Source: Massilia pinisoli
Lineage (GTDB): Bacteria; Pseudomonadota; Gammaproteobacteria; Burkholderiales; Burkholderiaceae_D
DNA: 64,000 nt
NCBI RefSeq assembly: GCF_024753285.1
Contig: NZ_JANUGW010000031.1
Coordinates: 1-64,000, forward strand
Direction: 5' to 3'
Numbering within the stretch: position 1 is the stretch's first letter; every line of letters starts with the position of its first letter. Of this stretch, positions 54,790 through 62,448 are shown in pieces. The position numbers and the translations under genes were made by a program. The notes under the pieces are model-generated. The model was not told the origin of the DNA. It did no database searches and worked only from the letters and a program-made list of their open reading frames with translations.

Positions 54790-55961
54790 ACGCGGCGGCG
54801 CCCGCGGACGCGCGCCCGCTGGCGCGCGCACTCGGCGCCGCCACCTTCGGCCTGGCGCTGGGGGCGTTGCTGCTGGCGCGGCGTGGGCCGTCCGCCGCGG
54901 TGCCGGGTCCGCAGGTGCGGCGACGGTTGCCGCTGGCGCCGGACGTGGACCAGCGAGACGCGGACGCCTGCGCGTCCACCGGTGCCGCATGGCCGGACGA
55001 CGCCGGCCACGAGCACACCGCCCGCAACGACCCCGCGACGTCGGCGCTGCAAGCCCGGCGGCTGTACCAGGCCGCCGCGATGCTGGCCGCGTCCGTGCTG
55101 AGCGACAGCGCGCTCGAACATTATCGCGGCGGCTTCGAGAACCCCGGCATGTTCACGCCGCTCGCCAGCGCGGCAGTCGTGCTGGCCTGCGCGCTGCGCG
55201 GCGCGGGACGGGACGCGGCCCGGGCCGCTCCCACGCCGCAACTGGGCGCGCCGGCGGTCCGCGTACGCAGTCGCGCGCCTGTACACGCCCGCCAGCCCGC
55301 GCGACGCCTCCATCGGGCGGACGACGCCCATCCCGCCGCCACGGTGCCCTACGCCACCGCCTGCGCCGTCGGCGCCGCTGGCCTCGGCTTCCACGCGTAC
55401 AACGTGTTGCGCCGGCCCGGCGGCCTGTCGTGGGCCAACCTGTTCTACGCGGCGCCGCTCGGCGCCCCGGCCGCGCTGCTGCTGGCCGGCGTGATCGGGC
55501 TCGCCGCGCGCCCCGTCGCCGCCGGCGCGCCCACGTTGGCCGGCCTGCCCAGCGGCCGCGCACTGTGCGGCCTCGCCGCGTTCGGCCTCGCCGGCACGAG
55601 CGCGGAGGCGGCGCTGCTGCACTTCCGCGGCACGTTCCAGCATCCGGCCATGTGGGTCCCGGTCACCGTGCCGCCCGTGACGGCCGTGATGCTGGCCGGC
55701 GCGGCCCTGCCTGGCCCACCAGGGCCGAGGCGCCTGACGAACGCGCTGCTCAAGGTGTGCACGTGGCTGGGCATAGTGGGCATGGGCTTCCACGCCCGCG
55801 GCATCGCGCGCCAGATGGGCGGCTGGCGCAACTGGAGCCAGAACGTGCTCTCCGGCCCGCCCCTGCCGGCGCCGCCGAGCTTCAGCGCCCTCGCGCTGGC
55901 CGGCCGCGCGGCGCTGGCATTGCGCGCGGCGCAAGCAGGCCCGCAGCGGGAGGCCGCATGA
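54786..55961 (+). CDS. unrecognised membrane protein with two histidine-bearing repeats
   Basis: A 391-residue integral membrane protein that I cannot assign to a family. It contains an internal duplication. EHYRGGFENPGMFTP (111-125) repeats as LHFRGTFQHPAMWVP (278-292), and GLGFHAYNVLRRPGGL (199-214) repeats as GMGFHARGIARQMGG (332-346); SWANLFYAAPLGAP matches NWSQNVLSGPPLPAP. Each unit thus has two conserved His near or in membrane helices. The start is GTG 54786, overlapping the upstream stop, and its own stop overlaps the next start (ATGA). It sits between the TPP enzyme and the dehydrogenase subunits and could anchor or wire them, perhaps as a heme or quinone protein; that is inference. 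Confidence 0.75.
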   Translation: MNAAAPADARPLARALGAATFGLALGALLLARRGPSAAVPGPQVRRRLPLAPDVDQRDADACASTGAAWPDDAGHEHTARNDPATSALQARRLYQAAAMLAASVLSDSALEHYRGGFENPGMFTPLASAAVVLACALRGAGRDAARAAPTPQLGAPAVRVRSRAPVHARQPARRLHRADDAHPAATVPYATACAVGAAGLGFHAYNVLRRPGGLSWANLFYAAPLGAPAALLLAGVIGLAARPVAAGAPTLAGLPSGRALCGLAAFGLAGTSAEAALLHFRGTFQHPAMWVPVTVPPVTAVMLAGAALPGPPGPRRLTNALLKVCTWLGIVGMGFHARGIARQMGGWRNWSQNVLSGPPLPAPPSFSALALAGRAALALRAAQAGPQREAA

Positions 55962-56575
55962 CACGGGACGCCGACGCTCCACCGCCCCGCTTCCCCGGCT
56001 ACGACGTATTGGCGAAGTGGGACAGCCCGTCGTTCGACGACACGACGCGTGGCGTCCTCGCAGCCCGCCTCGATGCCGTCCCGCCGCGCCGCTGGCTGAC
56101 GGAGGCCGAATGGGACCTGCTGGAAGCGATCAACGCACGCCTGCTGCCGCAGCCGGAGCGCGCACACCCGATCCCCATCACGCCGTGGATCGACACGATG
56201 CTGCACGACGACCGCGGCGAAGGCTTCCGCCACCCGGACATGCCTCCGCTGCGCGCCGCGTGGCGCCAGGGCCTCGCCGCCGTCGACGACGAAGCGCACC
56301 GCCTGCACAACCTCCCGTTCGTCCGGCTGGACAAGACGACGCAGGACGCCGTGCTGCGGGCCCTGGCCGACGGCCGCGCCGTATCCCCACGCTGGCAGGG
56401 ACTGGACGCGCAGCGTTTCTTCATCCACCACCTGCTGAAAACGGCCGCGGGCATCTATTACGCCCACCCGCTCGCGTGGAACGAGATCGGCTTCGGCGGT
56501 CCCGCCAGCCCGCGCGGCTATGTGCGGCTCGGTTTCGACAGCCGCGACCCATGGGAAGCGAAGGAGGCGCCATGA
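55958..56575 (+). CDS. gluconate 2-dehydrogenase subunit 3 family protein
   Basis: A 205-residue protein of the gluconate 2-dehydrogenase subunit 3 family (WLTEAEWDLLEAINARLLP, then FFIHHLLKTAAGIYYAHPLAWNEIGF and SPRGYVRLGFD, abbreviated to key parts). In known complexes this small subunit pairs with a GMC flavoprotein and often carries an export signal. No Tat signal is seen here, so the pair is probably cytoplasmic or exported by another partner. It overlaps both neighbours by four bases. Confidence 0.85.
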   Translation: MTRDADAPPPRFPGYDVLAKWDSPSFDDTTRGVLAARLDAVPPRRWLTEAEWDLLEAINARLLPQPERAHPIPITPWIDTMLHDDRGEGFRHPDMPPLRAAWRQGLAAVDDEAHRLHNLPFVRLDKTTQDAVLRALADGRAVSPRWQGLDAQRFFIHHLLKTAAGIYYAHPLAWNEIGFGGPASPRGYVRLGFDSRDPWEAKEAP

Positions 56576-58209
56576 GCGGACAGCATGCGCCCCGCACCGG
56601 CGCCGGCCGCGCGCCCGACGTGTTCGAGCGCGGCGGCTGGGTCACCATGCGCGAATACGGCGACGACGAGGTGGTGGATTTCGCCATCGTCGGCGCGGGC
56701 GCCGGTGGCGCCACGCTCGCGTGCAAGCTGGCGGAGGCCGGATTTTCCGTCGTCGTGCTGGAAGCGGGGCCGTTCTGGCGGCCACTGGAAGACTTCGCGT
56801 CGGACGAGGAGGCGCAGCAGCAGCTGTACTGGACGGATGAACGCATCTCCGGCGGCGCGGACGCACTGGCCCTCGGCGGCAACAACTCGGGCTGGGGCGT
56901 CGGGGGCTCGACCGTCCACTTCAGCATGATCTCGCTGCGCTTCCGGCCCGACTGGTTGCAGGCGCGCAGCCGGCTGGGCTACGGCTTCGATTGGCCCATC
57001 ACGTACGACGAGCTGGCGCCCTATTACGACGAGGCGGAACGGGCGCTGGCCGTGTCCGGGCCGATACGCTATCCGTGGGGCCCGCCGCGCGGGCGCTATC
57101 CGTACCGCGAGCACGAGATGAACGCGGCCGGCCTCGTGCTGGCGCGCGGCGCGGAGAAGATGGGCATCCCGTGGGCCGCCGTCCCGCTGGCGACCGTGTC
57201 CGCGCCGCGCGGCAAGTCGCCGCCGTGCGTCTACCGGGGCTTCTGCAATTTCGGCTGCGCGACGAACGCCAAGCAGAGCGCGCTGATCGTCTGGATTCCG
57301 CGCGCGCTGGCGGCCGGCGCCGAAGTGCGCGACCTGGCGATGGCCGGCCGCATCGAACTGGGCCCGGATGGCCGCGCGACGGGCGTGCACTACCGCCGCA
57401 GCGACCAGTGGCGCTTCCAGCGCGCACGCCACGTCGTCGTATCGGGCTATGCGATCGAGACGCCGCGCCTGCTGCTGAATTCCGCGTGCGACCGCTTCCC
57501 GCATGGCCTCGCGAACAGCTCGGGCCTCGTCGGCACGCACCTGACGACGCACGCCGGCCCCGGCATGTGGGCCCGTTTCGACGAAGCCATCCGCTGGTAC
57601 AAGGGACCGCCCAACATGGCCGTGTGCGAGCACTGGAATTACACGGACGGCGGCAAGGATTTCCATGGCGGCTACGCGTTCATGAGCCAGGGCCCGCTGC
57701 CGCGCGCGTGGGCCCAGCTCCTGGTCACGGAACGCCACCGGTGGGGCATGGCGCTGCGGCGCGAGATGGTGGATTACAATCACATGGCTGGCTTCGTCGC
57801 CGTCGCCGAGACGGAACCGCGGCCGTGCAACCGTGTCGAACTGTCCGACGTGCGCGACCGCCACGGCCTCCCCGTCGCCCACGTGACGTTCGCATACTCC
57901 GACAACGATCGCCGCATGCAGGACCACGCGCGCCGCTTCATGGGCCAGATGCTGGACGCGGCCGGCGGCGCCACGCCGTGGACCAGCGACGACACGAGCC
58001 ACATCCTCGGCACGTGCCGCATGGGCGCCGACCGCGAGACGAGCGTCGTGGACGCGGATGGCCGCAGCTGGGACGTGCCGAACCTGTGGATCTGCGACGG
58101 CTCGCTGTTCCCGACGGCGGGCGGCGTGAATCCGTCGCTGACGATCCAGGCCCTCGCCTGCCGCATGGGCGCGCGCATCCGCACGCTGGCGGCGCGCGGG
58201 GAGTTATGA
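56572..58209 (+). CDS. GMC family oxidoreductase (gluconate-dehydrogenase-type large subunit)
   Basis: A 545-residue FAD-dependent GMC dehydrogenase. FAIVGAGAGGATLACKLAE (about 37-55) binds FAD, GGNNSGWGVGGSTVHFS is the second GMC motif, and HILGTCRMG with VNPSLTIQALACR carries the catalytic His and Asn region. CVYRGFCNFGCATNAK is a cysteine-rich stretch typical of the membrane-bound sugar-acid dehydrogenases. It starts in the stop of the subunit 3 gene. In the known three-part enzymes a cytochrome c takes the electrons; none is encoded here, which leaves the unknown membrane protein upstream as a candidate acceptor. Confidence 0.9.
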   Translation: MSGQHAPRTGAGRAPDVFERGGWVTMREYGDDEVVDFAIVGAGAGGATLACKLAEAGFSVVVLEAGPFWRPLEDFASDEEAQQQLYWTDERISGGADALALGGNNSGWGVGGSTVHFSMISLRFRPDWLQARSRLGYGFDWPITYDELAPYYDEAERALAVSGPIRYPWGPPRGRYPYREHEMNAAGLVLARGAEKMGIPWAAVPLATVSAPRGKSPPCVYRGFCNFGCATNAKQSALIVWIPRALAAGAEVRDLAMAGRIELGPDGRATGVHYRRSDQWRFQRARHVVVSGYAIETPRLLLNSACDRFPHGLANSSGLVGTHLTTHAGPGMWARFDEAIRWYKGPPNMAVCEHWNYTDGGKDFHGGYAFMSQGPLPRAWAQLLVTERHRWGMALRREMVDYNHMAGFVAVAETEPRPCNRVELSDVRDRHGLPVAHVTFAYSDNDRRMQDHARRFMGQMLDAAGGATPWTSDDTSHILGTCRMGADRETSVVDADGRSWDVPNLWICDGSLFPTAGGVNPSLTIQALACRMGARIRTLAARGEL

Positions 58210-58219
58210 AGGAATCGAC

Positions 58220-59377
58220 ATGAGCAAGGTAGCCAGCATCTTCGACCTCGAATGCCTCGCGCGGGAGCGCCTGCCCGCCGTCGTATTCGACTACGTCCAC
58301 GGCGGCAGCGAACAGCAGCTGACCGTCCAGCGCAACCTCGACGACATGCGCGCCTTGGCGCTGCGCCAGCACAGCCTGCGCGACGTGTCGCAGCGCGACA
58401 TGACCGTCACGATGGTGGGCGATGCGGCCCGCATCCCCCTCGCCCTCGGGCCGACGGGCCTCGCCGGCCTCACGTGGGCGAACGGCGAATGCGAGGCGGC
58501 ACGTGCGGCCGTCGACTTCGGCGTGCCGTTCTGCCTCTCGACATGCTCCATCAATTCCATCGAGGACGTGGCGGAGGCGATCCACGCGCCGTTCTGGTTC
58601 CAGCTGTACCTCATGAAGGACCACAAGGTCAACGAAAGCCTGATGCGGCGCGCGCACGACGCGAACTGCTCGGCCCTCGTGCTGACGATCGACCTGCACA
58701 CGCAGGGCAAGCGCTGGGCCGACGAAAAGCACGGGCTGGCCGTGCCGCCCCGGCTGACGCCGTCGAACATCATGCAGATGGTGAGCCATCCGCGCTGGCT
58801 CGCGAACATGGTGGGCAGCAAGCGCCACACGTTCGGCAATTTCGAGCACGAGATCAAGGAAGGCGGCTCCATCGGCTCGCTGTCGAAGTGGATCGAGGAA
58901 CAGTTCGATCCGTCGTTCGACGTCAAGACCGCGCGCTGGGTGCGCGACCAGTGGCAGAGAAAGCTGATCCTGAAAGGCGTCATGAACCCGGACGATGCGC
59001 AAACCGCCATCGACATCGGCGCGGACGCCATCATCGTGTCGAACCACGGCGGGCGCCAGCTGGACGGCGCGCCGTCGTCGATCTCCGTGCTGCCGGAAAT
59101 CGTCGATGCCGTGGGCGACCGCATCGAAGTGCTGTTCGACGGCGGCATCCGCACCGGCGGCGACATCGTGAAAGCCATCGGTCTCGGTGCCCACGCCTGC
59201 CTGTCCGGCCGCGCATGGCTGTACGGCCTCGCGGCGCGCGGACGCGACGGCGTCACGTGCGCCCTCAGCTTGCTGGAACAGGAACTGCAGGACTGCATGC
59301 TGCTCACGGGCCTCGACAACCTGCACAAGATCGATCCGGGGGTCGTCACGGCGCAGCCGCCGCTGGGGAGGCGCTGA
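58220..59377 (+). CDS. FMN-dependent alpha-hydroxy-acid dehydrogenase
   Basis: A 385-residue member of the lactate/mandelate/glycolate oxidase family. VFDYVHGGSEQQLTV is the start region. LKGVMNPDDA gives the active-site Lys, SNHGGRQLDGAPSS the catalytic His and Arg, and LFDGGIRTGGDIVKAI the FMN phosphate loop. Such enzymes turn 2-hydroxy acids into 2-oxo acids, which are the substrates of TPP enzymes such as the one encoded earlier in this operon; this chemical link is the best clue to the pathway. It lies 10 bases after the GMC gene. Confidence 0.92.
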   Translation: MSKVASIFDLECLARERLPAVVFDYVHGGSEQQLTVQRNLDDMRALALRQHSLRDVSQRDMTVTMVGDAARIPLALGPTGLAGLTWANGECEAARAAVDFGVPFCLSTCSINSIEDVAEAIHAPFWFQLYLMKDHKVNESLMRRAHDANCSALVLTIDLHTQGKRWADEKHGLAVPPRLTPSNIMQMVSHPRWLANMVGSKRHTFGNFEHEIKEGGSIGSLSKWIEEQFDPSFDVKTARWVRDQWQRKLILKGVMNPDDAQTAIDIGADAIIVSNHGGRQLDGAPSSISVLPEIVDAVGDRIEVLFDGGIRTGGDIVKAIGLGAHACLSGRAWLYGLAARGRDGVTCALSLLEQELQDCMLLTGLDNLHKIDPGVVTAQPPLGRR

Positions 59378-60579
59378 TGCTGCCCTTTGTGTTCGCGACG
59401 GGTATCGAAAGCAGTTCCCCGACGATAGTCAACGGCCGCATCCGGCGCGACCAGATGGAGGAATGCGGGCATTACCGCCAGTGGCAGGCGGACTTCGCCC
59501 TCGTGGCGCAACTGGGCATCCGCACCTTGCGCTACGGCGTGCCCCTGCACCGCACGTGGCTGGGGCCCGGCCGGTACGATTGGGAATTTGCCGACCAGGC
59601 GTTCGGCGAACTGCGGCGCCTGGGCATCGAACCGATTGCCGACCTGTGCCACTTCGGCGTGCCGGACTGGATCGGCAATTTCCAGAACCCCGATTTCCCC
59701 ACGCTGTTCAGCGCCTACGCCCGCGACTTCGCGCTGCGCTACCCGTGGATCCGGCTGTACACGCCCGTCAACGAGATGTACGTGTGCGCGAAGTTTTCCG
59801 CGCTGTTCGGCTGGTGGAACGAGCAGGCACGCGATCACCGCTCGTACGTGACGGCACTGAAGCATCTCGCCAAGGCCAACGTGCTCGCGATGCGCGCGAT
59901 CGTCGCGCTGCGGCCGGACGCCGTGTTCGTGCAGAGCGAATCGAGCGAATACTTCCACGCCAGCGGTCCCGACGCCGTCGACGACGCCGAGCGGCGCAAC
60001 CAGCTGCGCTTCCTGTCGCTCGACTTCAACTACGGCCGCCCCCTCGACGCCATGCAGCGCGAGTTCGTGCTCGACGGTGGCATGACGCCGGACGAATGCC
60101 GCTTCTTCGAAGAGCACGCGCTATGCTGCCACTGCATCCTCGGCAGCGATTACTACATGACGAACGAGCACGACGTCGATCCGGACGGCACGACGCACGA
60201 CGCGGGCGAAACGCTGGGCTTTGCGATGATCGCGCGCGAATACTTCGAACGCTACGGCCTGCCGCTGATGCACACGGAAACGAACCTCGACCAGGGCAGT
60301 CGCGGCACCGAATCGCGCGACTGGCTGCGCTGCCAATGGGCCCACGTGCGCAGCCTGATGCGCTGCGGCGTGCCCGTCGTCGGGTTCACGTGGTATTCGC
60401 TGACCGACCAGATCGACTGGCACATCGAACTGCGCGAGGCCCGCGGCATCGTCAATCCGCGCGGGCTGTATGACCTGCAGCGGTGCATCCGGCCCGTCGG
60501 CGGCGCGTACCGCGACCTGATCGCTGCGTGGGATGGCCGGATCGCGTCCGTCGATCCGGCGGCGCGGCCAGGCGCGTGA
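59377..60579 (+). CDS. GH1-like glycosidase family protein
   Basis: A 400-residue TIM-barrel protein of the GH1-like type. Glu133 in LYTPVNEMYV matches the GH1 acid/base motif (TxNEP, with Pro replaced by Met), and Glu301 in LMHTETNLDQ matches the nucleophile motif (TENG). It has no signal peptide and is shorter than typical GH1 enzymes (about 450 residues), so its substrate may be unusual. The ATG overlaps the stop of the hydroxy-acid dehydrogenase by one base. It is the last gene of the operon; its presence suggests the pathway starts from a glycoside. Confidence 0.8.
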   Translation: MLPFVFATGIESSSPTIVNGRIRRDQMEECGHYRQWQADFALVAQLGIRTLRYGVPLHRTWLGPGRYDWEFADQAFGELRRLGIEPIADLCHFGVPDWIGNFQNPDFPTLFSAYARDFALRYPWIRLYTPVNEMYVCAKFSALFGWWNEQARDHRSYVTALKHLAKANVLAMRAIVALRPDAVFVQSESSEYFHASGPDAVDDAERRNQLRFLSLDFNYGRPLDAMQREFVLDGGMTPDECRFFEEHALCCHCILGSDYYMTNEHDVDPDGTTHDAGETLGFAMIAREYFERYGLPLMHTETNLDQGSRGTESRDWLRCQWAHVRSLMRCGVPVVGFTWYSLTDQIDWHIELREARGIVNPRGLYDLQRCIRPVGGAYRDLIAAWDGRIASVDPAARPGA

Positions 60580-60652
60580 CGTCGGCGCGACGCCCCTTGA
60601 CGCGCGGCGCCGCCTGCGGTCTACTTTGGCCGCCCGCATTCCGAACGGAACC

Positions 60653-61453
60653 ATGACGCTCTCACCCATCATCGACCTGCTCAACCTGATCCCGCGCAGC
60701 CTGATCCTCCCGCCCGCCAGCCTGTTCGTCGTCATCGCCATCGGCCTCGCGTTGCTGCGGCGCCGACCCAGAGCCGGCCGCATCGTCGCCGGCACGGGGC
60801 TCGCCTTGCTGGCGTTCCTGTCGACGCCGGGCGGCGCGCGGCTGCTCGTCGCACCGCTGGAACGGATGACGGCCCCGGTGCAGGCGCCCGAGCGCGCGGG
60901 CGCGCAGGCGATCGTCGTGCTGGCGGCGGGCCGGCTGCGGCGCGCGCCGGAGTACGACGGCCGCGATATCCCGGACTACGTCGGCCTTGCGCGCCTACGC
61001 TACGCGGCGCACCTGCAGCGCCAGACGGGGCTCCCGATCCTCGTCAGCGGCGGCAGCGGCACGAGCGACACCGACCCGGACGCGCGCCGCACGTCGGAAG
61101 CCGACAGCATGGCCGCCGCGCTGCGCGACGACTTCGGCGTGCCCGTGAAGTGGCTGGAGGGCAGCTCGCGCGACACGGCGGAAAACGCCGCGTTCAGCGC
61201 CGCCATCCTGCGCGCGGAAGGGGTCAAGCGCATCCTGCTCGTGACGGACGCCATGCACATGCCGCGCGCCAGCGCCGTGTTCGCGCGCGCCGGCTTCGAC
61301 GTCGTCAGCGCGCCCACGATGTTCTTCGGCCAGCAGCCCCTGTCTACCGCCGCCTGGATCCCGAGCGCGGAAGGCATGCGCCGCTCGTGGTACGCGTCGT
61401 ACGAACTGGTCGGCATCGTGTGGTACCGGCTGCGTGCCGCGAACGGCCGCTGA
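60653..61453 (+). CDS. YdcF/ElyC-family (DUF218) membrane protein
   Basis: A 266-residue inner-membrane protein. Two N-terminal helices (about 15-33 and 43-58) lead to a DUF218 domain: AIVVLAAGRLRRAPEYD, LVSGGSGTSD, EGSSRDTAENAAFSAAIL and LVTDAMHMPRASAVF are the usual motifs. ElyC-type relatives influence cell-envelope and peptidoglycan precursor metabolism. It starts 73 bases after the oxidoreductase operon and may be read from it or from its own promoter. It ends one base before the convergent oxidase gene. Confidence 0.9.
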   Translation: MTLSPIIDLLNLIPRSLILPPASLFVVIAIGLALLRRRPRAGRIVAGTGLALLAFLSTPGGARLLVAPLERMTAPVQAPERAGAQAIVVLAAGRLRRAPEYDGRDIPDYVGLARLRYAAHLQRQTGLPILVSGGSGTSDTDPDARRTSEADSMAAALRDDFGVPVKWLEGSSRDTAENAAFSAAILRAEGVKRILLVTDAMHMPRASAVFARAGFDVVSAPTMFFGQQPLSTAAWIPSAEGMRRSWYASYELVGIVWYRLRAANGR

Positions 61454-61454
61454 C

Positions 61455-61781
61455 CTATCTGCTGCCGAACCGGGGTGACACCGTCGCCGGCTGCTGCCAC
61501 GGCGCCTTCAGTTCCGTGCGCGTCGTGTAGTCGGACAGCGACAGTCCGAACAACAGCATGAGCATCACCGCGCCGGCGACCGCCGCGAGACGCAACAGCG
61601 CGGGCGCGCGCTTGAGGCGCATGAACACGATGGCGACGAGCAGGGCCTTCGCCAGCGCGATCGCGAGGCTGATCGCCGTGTTCAGCCACCCGAGGCGCAG
61701 CAGCGCGCAGCCGGCCGTCAGCGCCAGCAGTGCCATCAGCGCGATCCACGTGAGCACCAGGGGTCGGGTGGACTTGTCCAC
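61455..61781 (-). CDS. cytochrome c oxidase subunit IV-type protein
   Basis: A 108-residue protein with three membrane helices (about 8-28, 33-53, 62-82), of the prokaryotic cytochrome oxidase subunit IV (CyoD/CtaF-like) family. ISLAIALAKALLVAIVFMRL is the conserved stretch. It helps assemble or steady the oxidase. The start is GTG, one base after the subunit III stop, so it is the last gene of the oxidase operon. Confidence 0.85.
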   Translation of the reverse strand: MDKSTRPLVLTWIALMALLALTAGCALLRLGWLNTAISLAIALAKALLVAIVFMRLKRAPALLRLAAVAGAVMLMLLFGLSLSDYTTRTELKAPWQQPATVSPRFGSR

Positions 61782-61782
61782 G

Positions 61783-62448
61783 TCAGCCTCCCGAGCGCGC
61801 CGTCAGGTACAGCAGCGGATACAGCACGATCCATACGACGTCGACGAAGTGCCAGTACAGGCCGACGAGTTCCACCGCCTCGTCGCCCGGCCCGCGCGGC
61901 GGCGCGTGGCGCAGCACGACCATCAGCCACACGCAGGCCGCCACGCCGATCGACAGGTGCAGCGCATGCAAGCCCGTCCCCGCGAAATACAGCAGGAAGA
62001 ACAGCTCCATGCCGTACAGGGCGGTTGGCGTACGGGCGTCGGACGGATGGAAGCCCGTGCCCGGGAACAGGTGCTCGTCGAATTCCTGGTGCCATTCATA
62101 GCCCTTGATGGCGAGGAAGGCGACGCCCAGCAGCGCCGTCAGCGCGAGCAGGCGCACCGCGCGCCGGCGTCCCTCGATGCCGCCGCCCTGCGCCGCGTGG
62201 CCCGCGAGCGCCATGCAGAAGCTGCTCGTCAGCAGGACGGCCGTGTTGACGGTCCCCAGCAGCATGTCCGTGTGGCGGCTCGCCATCCCCGCCGCTCCCG
62301 GATGGTGCATGCGCAGGTACAGATAGCCGAGCAGCAGCGGGCCGAAGAACAGCAGCTCGCTGGACAGGAACACCCACATGCCGAACGAGCGGGCGAAGTC
62401 CTGCTGCGCGTGGTCGCGGAACTGCGGTTCGAGGACCGGCGCGTTCAT
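61783..62448 (-). CDS. ctaE: cytochrome c oxidase subunit III
   Basis: A 221-residue subunit III with about five membrane helices ([19 protein letters not shown] start; [51 protein letters not shown]). The short five-helix form is that of caa3- and bo-type oxidases rather than the seven-helix mitochondrial-like type. The start overlaps the subunit I stop by four bases (ATGA). It has no cofactors; it supports oxygen entry and stability of subunit I. Confidence 0.93.
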   Translation of the reverse strand: MNAPVLEPQFRDHAQQDFARSFGMWVFLSSELLFFGPLLLGYLYLRMHHPGAAGMASRHTDMLLGTVNTAVLLTSSFCMALAGHAAQGGGIEGRRRAVRLLALTALLGVAFLAIKGYEWHQEFDEHLFPGTGFHPSDARTPTALYGMELFFLLYFAGTGLHALHLSIGVAACVWLMVVLRHAPPRGPGDEAVELVGLYWHFVDVVWIVLYPLLYLTARSGG

